Below, piece after piece: positions 36,068-44,971 of a stretch of DNA of 64,000 nucleotides. Each line of letters opens with the position of its first letter. Position 1 is the stretch's first letter. The translations under genes were made by a program, and so were the position numbers. This stretch comes from Bacteroidota bacterium (lineage in GTDB: Bacteria > Bacteroidota > Bacteroidia > UKL13-3), in contig CANGVA010000004.1 in assembly GCA_947457395.1 (NCBI GenBank), positions 161,421 to 225,420 of the forward strand. The letters run 5' to 3'. The notes beneath the pieces are model-generated. The model saw only the letters and a program-made list of their open reading frames with translations. It was not told the origin of the DNA and made no database searches.

Positions 36068-37042
36068 ATGCACAAACGGGTTTTGCTTCTTATGGCCCTA
36101 ATAGCTTGCTTTGCCGCAGGAAACGGCTGGGGCTTTTATGGTCACCGCATGATTAATCGTTTGGCAGTTTTTACCTTGCCCCAACAATTACTTGGTTTTT
36201 ATAAAAAGCATATCGAGTTTGTTACAGAACATGCGCCCGATGCTGATAGAAGACGCTATGGAGATCCGGAGGAAGCTTGCCGACATTACATTGATTTAGA
36301 TGTATATGAGAAATGTGCTCCAGTTGATACTGTTCCTAAATTCTGGAAAGATGCTGTAGCCAAATACTCGGAGGATACACTGAAAGCCTATGGTATTGTT
36401 CCGTGGCATATTCAGGTGATGAAGTATAGACTTACGCAGGCATTTAAAGATAAGGACGTAAATCGCATTTTACGAGCTTCTGCCGATATCGGACATTATA
36501 TTGCAGATGCGCATGTGCCCCTGCACGCCACACAAAACTATAACGGACAAATGACCAACCAGCATGGTATCCATGCATTCTGGGAATCTCGTTTACCCGA
36601 ACTGTTTGCAGGTGAGTATGATTTTTTTGTTGGTCGCGCAACATATATTGATGATGTGCTGGCCGCTGCATGGCAAGCCAGTGAAAGCAGTTTTGCAGCT
36701 AAAGATTCTGTATTGAATTTTGAACGTCAGTTAAGCAAACAATTTTCGCCTGATAATAAATATACCTACGAGCAGAAAGGACAAACACAAGTGCGTGCAT
36801 TTTCAAGAGCTTATTCAGCCGCCTATCATGATATGCTGCCCGGACAAGTTGAGCGAAGAATGCGTGCTTCTGTTTGGCTGGTTGGCTCGGTATGGTATAC
36901 CGCATGGGTTGATGCAGGCCAGCCTGATTTAGGTGAGATGACGAATGAAAGCAAACCTATGACGGATGATGAGCGCAAACAACTCATTGAAGAAAATAAA
37001 AAACTAACCGAACAAAAAATGATTGGCCGACAGGAAGATTGA
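36068..37042 (+). CDS. S1/P1-nuclease-like zinc-dependent hydrolase
   Basis: A 324-residue exported protein of the S1/P1 nuclease/phospholipase C superfamily. After the signal peptide (LLLMALIACFAAGNG) the mature N-terminus is WGFYGHRMINRLA, where a Trp followed by a His is characteristic because the N-terminal residues bind zinc. Further zinc ligands lie in HYIDLD near residue 75 and in ADIGHYIADAHVPLHATQNYNG near 138. Whether the substrate is nucleic acid or phospholipid cannot be decided. It abuts convergent uvrB with no gap. Confidence 0.82.
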   Translation: MHKRVLLLMALIACFAAGNGWGFYGHRMINRLAVFTLPQQLLGFYKKHIEFVTEHAPDADRRRYGDPEEACRHYIDLDVYEKCAPVDTVPKFWKDAVAKYSEDTLKAYGIVPWHIQVMKYRLTQAFKDKDVNRILRASADIGHYIADAHVPLHATQNYNGQMTNQHGIHAFWESRLPELFAGEYDFFVGRATYIDDVLAAAWQASESSFAAKDSVLNFERQLSKQFSPDNKYTYEQKGQTQVRAFSRAYSAAYHDMLPGQVERRMRASVWLVGSVWYTAWVDAGQPDLGEMTNESKPMTDDERKQLIEENKKLTEQKMIGRQED

Positions 37043-39070
37043 TTAGGTTAATTCTTTGAGTTTTTCCTGTAACGCAAATAATTCATCACGCAAACGCGCT
37101 GCTTCAATAAATTCCATATCCCTGGCAGCTTTCATCATTCGTTTTTCTGTTTCCTGAACGGCCTTTTGTAATTGCTCTTTATCCATGTATTGCACAATCG
37201 GGTCGGCTGCCATGGTTACTTCCTCAGGTTCTGCATAGAAATGAGTTTCTGCTTGTAGCTTGGCATCTGCTACGCTGGTTTGTTTCATGATTTCATCCTT
37301 GCTCTTTATAACAGTTCGAGGCGTGATACCATGTTTCAGGTTATATGCTAGCTGCTTCTCTCGCTTACGTTCATTGTCTTCCAATGTTTTTCTAATGCTC
37401 TCTGTTATATGATCGGCATATAAAATTACCTTTCCTCTTTCATTTCTTGCTGCACGGCCAATGGTTTGTATGAGTGAACTTTCACTTCTTAAAAATCCTT
37501 CTTTGTCTGCATCCATAATGGCCACAAATGAAACTTCAGGCAAATCTAGTCCCTCACGTAATAAGTTCACACCAATTAATACATCAAATTTTCCAAGTCG
37601 CAAATCGCGTAAAATTTCAACCCGGTCAAGTGTTTTTACTTCACTGTGTATATATCGGCATTTAATGTTTAACCGCGCCAAGTATTTGGTTAATTCTTCT
37701 GCCATACGTTTGGTAAGGGTGGTAACCAAAACACGGTCGCCCATTTTTATGCGCTCATCAATTTCATCCATCAAATCATCTACCTGATTGATGCATGGCC
37801 TGATTTCAATAACCGGATCAAGTAACCCCGTGGGTCTGATAATTTGCTCTACCACCACACCCTCTGATTCCCTGATTTCATAATCGGCCGGTGTTGCACT
37901 AACATATATCGTTTGTCCAACCAATGCCTCAAATTCATTAAATGTTAGCGGACGGTTATCCAATGCAGATGGCAGCCTGAAACCATATTCCACCAGGTTT
38001 TCCTTGCGTGAGCGGTCGCCTCCATACATGCCTCGCACCTGCGGAATGGTAACATGGCTTTCATCCACAACCAACATAAAATCCTTAGGAAAATAATCAA
38101 GCAGGCAGAAAGGTCTTTCACCGGGTTTTCTTCTGTCCATATATCGGCTGTAATTTTCAATGCCGTTGCAATAACCCAATTCACGCATCATCTCCAGATC
38201 AAAATTGGTTCGCTCTTCCAAACGTTTGGCTTCCAAAAATTTTCCCAGCGATTTAAAATATTCAATTTGTGCCACCAAATCATCCTGAATATCCCTAATG
38301 CTTTGCTGCAATTGCTCTTTTGGTGTAACATAGATATTGGCAGGAAATATGGCTATATCCTGCAATGTTTCTTGTCTCGTGCCGCTTACCGGATCAATCA
38401 TTTGCAATTCCTCTATTTCATTTCCGAAAAACAGGATACGAAAAGCAAAATCGGCATAAGCCGGATATACATCTACCGCATCACCTTTTACACGAAAGGT
38501 GGCACGTTTAAAATCGGCCGTGGTGCGTGAGTAAAGTGAATCAACCAATGCATAGAGCAGTGCATTGCGCGCTATCTTTTGTCCTTTGTGTAAACGAATA
38601 ATGCTACTTTCATAATCTTTTGGATTACCTGCACCATAAATGCAACTCACCGAAGCCACCACTATTACATCACGTCTTCCGGATAGGAGAGAAGATGTTG
38701 TTTTTAAACGCATCTTCTCAATCTCTTCATTAATGTTTAAATCCTTTTCAATATAGGTATTAGATTGTGGTATAAATGCTTCGGGCTGATAGTAATCATA
38801 ATATGATACAAAGTACTCTACCGCATTCTCCGGAAAAAATTGTTTAAACTCTCCGTATAGTTGTGCAACCAGTGTTTTGTTATGGCTGATGATAAGCGTG
38901 GGCCGCTGCACCTTCGCAATTACATTTGCAACCGTAAATGTTTTACCTGAACCTGTTACACCAAGCAGTACCTGGGCCTTATCTCCACGCTTCACACCTT
39001 CCGTTAGCGCACGAATGGCTTCCGGCTGATCTCCTGTTGGCTGATACTCTGACGTGAGTTTAAAATTCAT
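37043..39070 (-). CDS. uvrB: excinuclease ABC subunit B
   Basis: UvrB is the helicase-like damage-recognition component of nucleotide excision repair. The 675-residue protein has Walker A GVTGSGKTFT near residue 37, the beta-hairpin VSYYDYYQPEAFIP near 90, the DESH Walker B motif near 340, helicase motifs V and VI (GVNLLREGLDLPEV; QTIGRAARN near 540), and a C-terminal UVR/UvrC-interacting motif ending AARLRDELFALQEKLKEL. Full length and intact. It abuts the S1/P1-like gene at the stop codons. Confidence 0.98.
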   Translation of the reverse strand: MNFKLTSEYQPTGDQPEAIRALTEGVKRGDKAQVLLGVTGSGKTFTVANVIAKVQRPTLIISHNKTLVAQLYGEFKQFFPENAVEYFVSYYDYYQPEAFIPQSNTYIEKDLNINEEIEKMRLKTTSSLLSGRRDVIVVASVSCIYGAGNPKDYESSIIRLHKGQKIARNALLYALVDSLYSRTTADFKRATFRVKGDAVDVYPAYADFAFRILFFGNEIEELQMIDPVSGTRQETLQDIAIFPANIYVTPKEQLQQSIRDIQDDLVAQIEYFKSLGKFLEAKRLEERTNFDLEMMRELGYCNGIENYSRYMDRRKPGERPFCLLDYFPKDFMLVVDESHVTIPQVRGMYGGDRSRKENLVEYGFRLPSALDNRPLTFNEFEALVGQTIYVSATPADYEIRESEGVVVEQIIRPTGLLDPVIEIRPCINQVDDLMDEIDERIKMGDRVLVTTLTKRMAEELTKYLARLNIKCRYIHSEVKTLDRVEILRDLRLGKFDVLIGVNLLREGLDLPEVSFVAIMDADKEGFLRSESSLIQTIGRAARNERGKVILYADHITESIRKTLEDNERKREKQLAYNLKHGITPRTVIKSKDEIMKQTSVADAKLQAETHFYAEPEEVTMAADPIVQYMDKEQLQKAVQETEKRMMKAARDMEFIEAARLRDELFALQEKLKELT

Positions 39071-39300
39071 GCCGCTAAGGTAGGTTGATGCTATGATTAT
39101 TGTGATAAAAATTCAATAATAAATTAATGATATGCATTCAAAAGCATCCTGAATAACGGTATATATTGATTGACAATTAGGTGTGATTGAACAAGAATTT
39201 TTAAGAGAAATATAATGCTTATGCTGCCCATTTAGCAGTGATTTTAACGTAAGCGTTTTTATATGGTAAATATTTAACCGTATTTCGTTTACCCATTTTT

Positions 39301-40500
39301 ATGAACCGAAACGAAAAGATTTTACTCCTGACACTGGCTGCGATTAACTTTACCAATATCATGGATTTTATGATCATGATGCCACTGGGTCCTCAGCTCA
39401 TGCGCCTGTTTCAAATCACGCCTCAACAGTTTGGTTCACTGGTTTCTTCCTATACCATCAGTGCCGGAGTATCCGGTTTATTTACCGCCTTTATCATTGA
39501 TAAATTCGACCGTAAGAAATTTTTGCAGGTATTGTATGTAGGTTTTTTAATTGGTACACTCGCCTGCGGACTCGCCAATAGTTATGCTTTGTTGATGTTG
39601 GCCCGCATCTTCACCGGTTTGTTTGGAGGGGTACTTGGTGCCGTGATACTTTCTATCGTGGGTGATACCATTCCGTTTGAAAGAAGAGGCCAGGCTATGG
39701 GCATGATTATGGCCGGTTTTTCTGCAGCCTCTGTTTTTGGCGTGCCATTTGGCTTATTCATAGCCACCAAAATGGGCTGGCAGGCGCCATTTATTTTCTT
39801 GAGTGTGCTGGCCCTTCCTTTGTCTTACCTTATTTGGCGGTTTGTTCCTGCAGTTAACGCACACCTTAATAATGAAAAACAGGATATACGTCAGATCATC
39901 CAAAGCCTGCTTGCCAATACCAATCAGCGCAAAGCCATTACCCTGATGATGGTGCTTATGTACGGCCATTTCAGCATTATCCCGTTTTTGAGTCCGTATA
40001 TGGTAGCCAACGTGGGTTTTATGGAAAGTGAACTTACCTATATTTACCTGATTGGCGGTGCCTTTAATATTTTTACCGGACCCATCATCGGAAAATTATC
40101 CGACAGGCTGGGTAAACTAAAGGTGTATACGCTGTTTGTGGTTTTATGCACGCTTCCTGTTTTTGCCATCACCCAAATGCCGCAGGTGGCACTGTGGGTG
40201 GCATTAATTGCTACCACCTTCTTTTTCATTTTATCAGGCGGCCGTTTTATTCCTGCGCAGGCAATGGTTTCAGAAACGGTGCAACCACAAATGCGTGGCA
40301 GTTTTATGAGCATCCTTTCAAGTATGCAGCAATTATCGGCCGGAGTTGCGGCATATATTTCAGGGCTTATTATTTCTAAAGATCCCGCAAGCGGACACAT
40401 GCTGCATTATGATATTATTGGCTATATCTCCATTGCCATGACACTGAGCACCATTTTCTTTATCAGGCGCATCAGAAAAGCCAATGGAGAAACCTTTTAG
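39301..40500 (+). CDS. MFS transporter
   Basis: A 399-residue inner-membrane protein with about twelve transmembrane helices and the major facilitator signature DKFDRKKFL between helices 2 and 3 (near residue 64). LARIFTGLFGGVLGAVILSIVGDTIPFERRGQAMG near 100-135 resembles drug and sugar efflux members of the DHA1 group. Substrate unknown. The gene is preceded by a 230-base gap without other features and is divergent from uvrB. Confidence 0.93.
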   Translation: MNRNEKILLLTLAAINFTNIMDFMIMMPLGPQLMRLFQITPQQFGSLVSSYTISAGVSGLFTAFIIDKFDRKKFLQVLYVGFLIGTLACGLANSYALLMLARIFTGLFGGVLGAVILSIVGDTIPFERRGQAMGMIMAGFSAASVFGVPFGLFIATKMGWQAPFIFLSVLALPLSYLIWRFVPAVNAHLNNEKQDIRQIIQSLLANTNQRKAITLMMVLMYGHFSIIPFLSPYMVANVGFMESELTYIYLIGGAFNIFTGPIIGKLSDRLGKLKVYTLFVVLCTLPVFAITQMPQVALWVALIATTFFFILSGGRFIPAQAMVSETVQPQMRGSFMSILSSMQQLSAGVAAYISGLIISKDPASGHMLHYDIIGYISIAMTLSTIFFIRRIRKANGETF

Positions 40501-40546
40501 CAAACCTCAATAAACATTATTATTTTGCGGCACTTTAAAAGTGTTT

Positions 40547-41743
40547 ATGCAAAACGATGTAGTAATTATTGGCGGTGGTATTGTAGGATTAGCCAGCGCA
40601 TGGAATATCCTCAAACAAAATCCTTCACTTAAAGTAGCAGTTCTTGAAAAAGAAGCACAGGTGGCAGCACACCAAACAGGTCACAATAGTGGTGTAATAC
40701 ATTCAGGTATTTATTATAAACCCGGTAGTTTAAAGGCACAAAATTGTATTGGTGGTTATCATATGCTGCTTGAATTTTGCAGGGAGCATGGCATCAGGTT
40801 TGATTTGTGCGGAAAACTAATTGTAGCTACCGATGAGTGGGAACTGCCTTTGCTAGAAAACTTATACAAACGCGGACTGGAGAACGGATTGGATAAAATT
40901 AACATAGTAGAGCAGGGAAGGTTAAAAGAATATGAACCACACATGCGCGGCATACGCGCCATTCATGTTCCTTATACCGGTATCATTGATTATACCGATG
41001 TATCTTTAAAACTGGCTGAACTGATTGAGCAAATGGGTGGACGCATCTATACTTCGCAACAGGCCAGAGATATTAACGTAAAGGCTGATGGTGTTGAGGT
41101 GATAACAGACCACGGGGTGCATGCAGCTAAATTGATGATTAATTGTGCCGGATTGTATTGTGATAAAATTGCCGAAATGGCCGGAGAAAAACCGGATACA
41201 CGCATCATTCCTTTCAGAGGAGAGTATTATATGCTGAAACCTGAAAAGCGCGGCCTGGTAAGAAACCTGATTTACCCGGTGCCCGATCCTAATTTTCCTT
41301 TCCTGGGTGTGCACTTTACCCGTATGATTGATGGCGGGGTAGAAGCGGGACCCAATGCGGTGTTTGCCTTTAAACGCGAAGGTTATGAAAAAGCCGATGT
41401 TGATTTGGTGGAGTTGTTTGAATCATTAACATGGCCCGGATTTCAGAAGGTGGCAACCAAATACTGGAAAACCGGTGTGGGTGAGTTTTATCGCTCATTT
41501 TCTAAAACAGCATTTACCAAAGCACTACAAAAATTTATTCCGGAAGTGCAGGAAGATGATCTCATTCCTGCAGAGGCGGGTGTGCGTGCGCAGGCCTGCG
41601 ATCGCACCGGTGGTTTGCTTGATGATTTTAAAATCATTGAAAATGACCGCGCCATCCATATTCTCAATGCGCCTTCGCCTGCGGCTACTTCATCATTAAG
41701 CATTGGTAAAACCATTGCCAACTTAACGCTAAAGCATTTGTAA
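40547..41743 (+). CDS. lhgO: L-2-hydroxyglutarate oxidase/dehydrogenase
   Basis: LhgO oxidises L-2-hydroxyglutarate to 2-oxoglutarate with FAD. The 398-residue protein opens with VVIIGGGIVGLASAWNIL (Rossmann FAD motif), then LEKEAQVAAHQTGHNSGVIHSGIYYKPGSLKA near residues 38-65, the conserved HNSGVIHxGxYY segment of LhgO. The C-terminal region has ILNAPSPAATSSLSIGKTIA, also conserved. The start is the ATG at 40547 (two codons inside the GTG-started frame). It is followed by a thioesterase gene 1 base later. Confidence 0.92.
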   Translation: MQNDVVIIGGGIVGLASAWNILKQNPSLKVAVLEKEAQVAAHQTGHNSGVIHSGIYYKPGSLKAQNCIGGYHMLLEFCREHGIRFDLCGKLIVATDEWELPLLENLYKRGLENGLDKINIVEQGRLKEYEPHMRGIRAIHVPYTGIIDYTDVSLKLAELIEQMGGRIYTSQQARDINVKADGVEVITDHGVHAAKLMINCAGLYCDKIAEMAGEKPDTRIIPFRGEYYMLKPEKRGLVRNLIYPVPDPNFPFLGVHFTRMIDGGVEAGPNAVFAFKREGYEKADVDLVELFESLTWPGFQKVATKYWKTGVGEFYRSFSKTAFTKALQKFIPEVQEDDLIPAEAGVRAQACDRTGGLLDDFKIIENDRAIHILNAPSPAATSSLSIGKTIANLTLKHL

Positions 41744-41744
41744 G

Positions 41745-42167
41745 ATGATGGTGCATGAAACCCAAATACGTGTGCGTTATGGCGAAACCGATCAGATGGG
41801 ATATGTATATTATGGCAACTATGCCTTATACTATGAGATGGGTAGAACAGAAGCGTTGCGTGCACTGGGTTTAACTTATAAAGGGTTTGAAGAAATGGGA
41901 ATCATGATGCCTGTTTCATCCATGAACTGTAAATTTACAAAAGCAGCCAGATATGATGATTTGCTCACCATCAAAACCATCATCAAGGCAATGCCTACGG
42001 TTAAAATGGATTTTGATTATGAAATAACCAATGAACAGGGAGAGGTGGTAAATACAGGACAAACCACCCTTGTGTTTATTGATATGAAAACCGGACGTAT
42101 TACAAGAGCACCCCGGCAACTCATAGAAAAAATGGAGCCATTCTATCATGGCCAGAACAAAGATTAA
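41745..42167 (+). CDS. acyl-CoA thioesterase (YbgC/FadM-like)
   Basis: A 140-residue hotdog-fold thioesterase. The catalytic Asp lies in RYGETDQMGYVYYGNYALYYEMGR (residues 12-35), the standard D-x-x-G-x-x-x-x-x-x-Y signature of 4-hydroxybenzoyl-CoA-thioesterase-like proteins. It probably hydrolyses medium or long acyl-CoA or acyl-ACP. The gene starts 1 base after lhgO ends and overlaps the YihY gene by 20 bases, so lhgO, thioesterase and YihY form one operon. Confidence 0.9.
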   Translation: MMVHETQIRVRYGETDQMGYVYYGNYALYYEMGRTEALRALGLTYKGFEEMGIMMPVSSMNCKFTKAARYDDLLTIKTIIKAMPTVKMDFDYEITNEQGEVVNTGQTTLVFIDMKTGRITRAPRQLIEKMEPFYHGQNKD

Positions 42168-43149
42168 TATATTAAACTCCAGGCCTGTTAAAGCAACCAT
42201 TGGCTTTTTGCAACGCAGGCAATTCCCCGGATACCCGGATATAAGCTGGTATGCGGTTATTGAGTTTTTTATACGCTGGATAGATAAGCGTGACTTGCAT
42301 GTACGCGCATCTTCACTTTCTTATACTTTTTTTCTGGCGCTATTCCCATCTGTTGTTTTCTTCTTTACACTCATTGCTTACCTGCCGCTTCACTACAGCA
42401 CCGATGAAATTTTATTCTTCATAGAAAAACTGGTGCCTGCCAATACCTTCAAAGCCATCAAAAGCACATTAAACGATATCCTGCGCAAGCAGCGTAGCGG
42501 ACTCTTATCCGTAGGTTTTTTGTTTGCTATTTATTTTTCAACCAATGGGTTTCATTCTTTAATGAATATTTTAAATAAATACAGCAATCAGAAAGAAACA
42601 CGTAGTTTCTGGAAACAGCGAATGGTGGCCATCATCCTTTCTTTTATTGTATCGGTATCGTTGCTGGTTTCTGTATTGCTTATTACGGTGGGCAATTACT
42701 CCATTCAGTTTTTGCATAAACTCAAGTATTTTCCATCCATCATTACCCCTGTATTGTTGTTTTTGCTCAATTACGGATTGGTTATTCTCATCATCCTGTT
42801 TTTTGTTTCCTGCATCTATTATTTTGCACCCAGTAAAAGCCGCAGGTGGCGTTTTTTTTCAGCCGGATCGGTATTTGCCTGTATTAGCATTGTGCTCACC
42901 ACCACACTGTTTTCCATGTATGTAAATGCGTTTAACTCCTACAATAAAATTTACGGCTCCATTGGTGTGCTTATAGTTATTTTGCTGCTCATTTACATCA
43001 ATACCTATATTCTGCTCATGGGTTTTGAGCTCAATGTGGCCATCGATAAGGTGCTGGAAGAAATAAAGAAAGGACACGTAATCAAAGCCAATCGGGTTGT
43101 ATTGCTGCGCAATGCGCAAGAGCGTAATGAGGGTAAAGATGACTGGTAA
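42148..43149 (+). CDS. YihY/BrkB-family inner-membrane protein
   Basis: A 333-residue membrane protein with about six transmembrane helices in the YihY/virulence factor BrkB layout: LHVRASSLSYTFFLALFPSVVFFFTLIAYLP near residues 52-80, then YFSTNGFHSLMNILNKYSN near 130, and the GSIGVLIVILLLIYINTYILLMGFELNV ending near 275. Role unknown; older RNase BN assignments to this family were wrong. It overlaps the thioesterase gene by 20 bases. Confidence 0.9.
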   Translation: MARTKINILNSRPVKATIGFLQRRQFPGYPDISWYAVIEFFIRWIDKRDLHVRASSLSYTFFLALFPSVVFFFTLIAYLPLHYSTDEILFFIEKLVPANTFKAIKSTLNDILRKQRSGLLSVGFLFAIYFSTNGFHSLMNILNKYSNQKETRSFWKQRMVAIILSFIVSVSLLVSVLLITVGNYSIQFLHKLKYFPSIITPVLLFLLNYGLVILIILFFVSCIYYFAPSKSRRWRFFSAGSVFACISIVLTTTLFSMYVNAFNSYNKIYGSIGVLIVILLLIYINTYILLMGFELNVAIDKVLEEIKKGHVIKANRVVLLRNAQERNEGKDDW

Positions 43150-43296
43150 TTGTCATTTTATTTTTACTTCAGAACTTTTTTAAACCCAAAGAGTCTTACA
43201 GAAGGCTGCATTAATTGAGATAAGACCATTGCCGTCTTCAACTCTTTGCCATAGCGTTTGTTTAGTAAAAAAGAAAAACCGAAAATTGCACCTTCA

Positions 43297-43473
43297 ATGA
43301 TTCAACAAACAGAAAAAGATAAACCACTTGAATGTCCGGTGCCACACAAGCACCGCTGGCCTTTATTCCGCTGGGTAAAGCGCCTCGGTATTGCCGGTTT
43401 CCTGTTTTTCTTAATCAAAGGGCTCCTGTGGTTAATCATTCCCTATCTTATTGCCAAAGGATTTATCAAATAA
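43297..43473 (+). CDS. small membrane protein
   Basis: A 58-residue protein starting at the ATG at 43297 (the frame is open to 43258). Residues 1-25 are polar with a Cys and a His-rich patch (ECPVPHKHRW), then KRLGIAGFLFFLIKGLLWLIIPYLIAKGF makes one or two short transmembrane segments. The hydrophobic tail type occurs in small Bacteroidetes proteins of unknown function. It ends 6 bases before nth, suggesting a shared transcript. Confidence 0.6.
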   Translation: MIQQTEKDKPLECPVPHKHRWPLFRWVKRLGIAGFLFFLIKGLLWLIIPYLIAKGFIK

Positions 43474-43479
43474 TCCGGC

Positions 43480-44130
43480 ATGAACCGCAAAGAGCGCTAT
43501 CAGGCTTTTATCGATTATTTTTCCAGGCACCAACCCATTGCTGAAACGGAACTGGATTATGAAAATCCGTATCAGTTGCTGGTAGCTGTGATCCTCTCTG
43601 CCCAATGCACCGATAAGCGTGTAAACATGGTTACACCTGCCTTGTTTAAAGCTTACCCTACACCGCAAAAATTAGCCAAAGCAGAACCGGAGGAGGTATT
43701 TGATTACATACGCAGCATCAGTTATCCCAACAATAAAAGCAAGCACTTGGTGGGCATGGCCCAAATGCTTATCAAAGATTTTGGCGCAGAGGTGCCGGAG
43801 CAGGTAGCAGATTTGGTAAAACTGCCTGGTGTGGGGCGCAAAACGGCCAATGTTATTGCATCGGTTATTTTTAATCAGCCGGCAATGGCGGTAGATACGC
43901 ATGTGTTTAGGGTATCGGCCCGTTTGGGTTTAACGGTAGGCGCAAAAAATCCATTGCAGGCCGAGCAGCAGCTAATCAAATACATTCCGGCCGAGTATGT
44001 ACATGTAGCACACCACTGGCTTATTTTACACGGACGCTATACCTGCCTGGCCCGCAACCCCAAGTGCGATAATTGTGCCATAACTGCTATGTGCAAATCT
44101 TATCCACGGCTAAAAAAAGCGCAGCTGTAG
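43480..44130 (+). CDS. nth: endonuclease III
   Basis: Nth is a bifunctional DNA glycosylase/AP lyase that removes oxidised pyrimidines. The 216-residue protein has the helix-hairpin-helix LPGVGRKTANV near residue 111 with the catalytic Lys, the catalytic Asp in AVDTHVFRV near 136, and a C-terminal [4Fe-4S] cluster C-x6-C-x2-C-x5-C (CLARNPKCDNCAITAMC). All are intact. It is convergent with the S24 regulator gene. Confidence 0.97.
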   Translation: MNRKERYQAFIDYFSRHQPIAETELDYENPYQLLVAVILSAQCTDKRVNMVTPALFKAYPTPQKLAKAEPEEVFDYIRSISYPNNKSKHLVGMAQMLIKDFGAEVPEQVADLVKLPGVGRKTANVIASVIFNQPAMAVDTHVFRVSARLGLTVGAKNPLQAEQQLIKYIPAEYVHVAHHWLILHGRYTCLARNPKCDNCAITAMCKSYPRLKKAQL

Positions 44131-44133
44131 GTT

Positions 44134-44907
44134 TTATTTTTTAGGCTGTTTCAGCATTTGCAGTTCAACCCTTAGTTCGCGTAGCATATTCATAATGCTT
44201 TGCAAATTCAGTTCATCTTCGGTATGGGCTTTGGTATGAATGCTGCATACAAATTCCCAGGCTTCAAGCACTTCTTCGGCATGTACTTCATACGGATCGT
44301 AAAGTTTATTATCAGAGCACAGCAGCAGGCGCTTTTTTTCTTTCAGCTTATTAAATACACGTTTGTATACAATACCATCATTTTGGGTAAGCAATACATA
44401 GGTTTGCCCGTTGCGTATATCGCGCAAATCTTCCACAAATCGACCCACCACAAAACTACCATCACCCAGCGGAGGCATGGAATCTCCTTTAATAGGAAAT
44501 GCACGGTGTTTGCCCGTTGGCACAAACGGCAGTTTCATGCGTTGCAGGCTTTCTATATATTCCGGATCAGCGTAGCCGTTCAGGTAACCTGCAGAGGCTT
44601 TCATGCTCACAATTTCAATGGTTTCATTGTTTTGCTCATCAATCATTACCGGAAACAAAACGCGGTTTTTACCAATTTCTATAAATGATTTATTGCCTGA
44701 GCGGGAGAGGTCGGTTTTAACCAGCGCATCAATGGGCAGTTTAAAAAAGGAGGCTATTTTAATGAGTGTTTCCAGATTGGGCTCTGAGCGGCCCTCTTCA
44801 TACGAGCCAATGCGTGAGCGGGTAACGCCAAGCAAATCGGCCAGCTGCTCCTGCGATAAACCTTGTTTAACGCGCAGCACTTTAATATTCTTTGAAAAAA
44901 CAAACAT
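44134..44907 (-). CDS. XRE-family regulator with S24 peptidase domain (LexA/CI-like)
   Basis: A 257-residue protein. Residues 1-65 form a helix-turn-helix (LSQEQLADLLGVTRSRIGSYEEGRSEPNLETL). Residues 130-215 form an S24 peptidase-like domain with the nucleophile Ser in IKGDSMPPLGDGSFVVG near 130 and the Lys in GIVYKRVF near 170. Proteins of this type cleave themselves when RecA is activated and so release repressed SOS genes. It is transcribed divergently from DNA polymerase IV, with a palindrome in the 64-base gap, suggesting it represses that gene and itself. Confidence 0.9.
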   Translation of the reverse strand: MFVFSKNIKVLRVKQGLSQEQLADLLGVTRSRIGSYEEGRSEPNLETLIKIASFFKLPIDALVKTDLSRSGNKSFIEIGKNRVLFPVMIDEQNNETIEIVSMKASAGYLNGYADPEYIESLQRMKLPFVPTGKHRAFPIKGDSMPPLGDGSFVVGRFVEDLRDIRNGQTYVLLTQNDGIVYKRVFNKLKEKKRLLLCSDNKLYDPYEVHAEEVLEAWEFVCSIHTKAHTEDELNLQSIMNMLRELRVELQMLKQPKK

Positions 44908-44916
44908 GCTACAATA

Positions 44917-44935
44917 TTAAGCAATATTTGCTTAA
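44917..44935. promoter_or_regulatory. palindromic operator candidate between S24 regulator and dinB
   Basis: TTAAGCAA and TTGCTTAA are perfect 8-base arms around TAT, centred in the gap between two divergent genes. A second palindrome, GTAGCTAC, is at 44940-44947. The symmetric 19-base site is the most likely binding site for the S24 regulator. On the minus strand a TAATATTG motif (one mismatch to TAnnTTTG) overlaps the left arm, so binding would block the regulator's own promoter. Confidence 0.6.
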
Positions 44936-44971
44936 AAAAGTAGCTACTATTGTTTGTCATTTTTTTTCATC

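Noticed and set aside
39071..39300. Possible tRNA or small RNA in the gap between uvrB and the MFS gene
   Set aside because: No cloverleaf-like arms, CCA end, or terminator hairpin seen; the A+T-rich gap probably holds only promoters.
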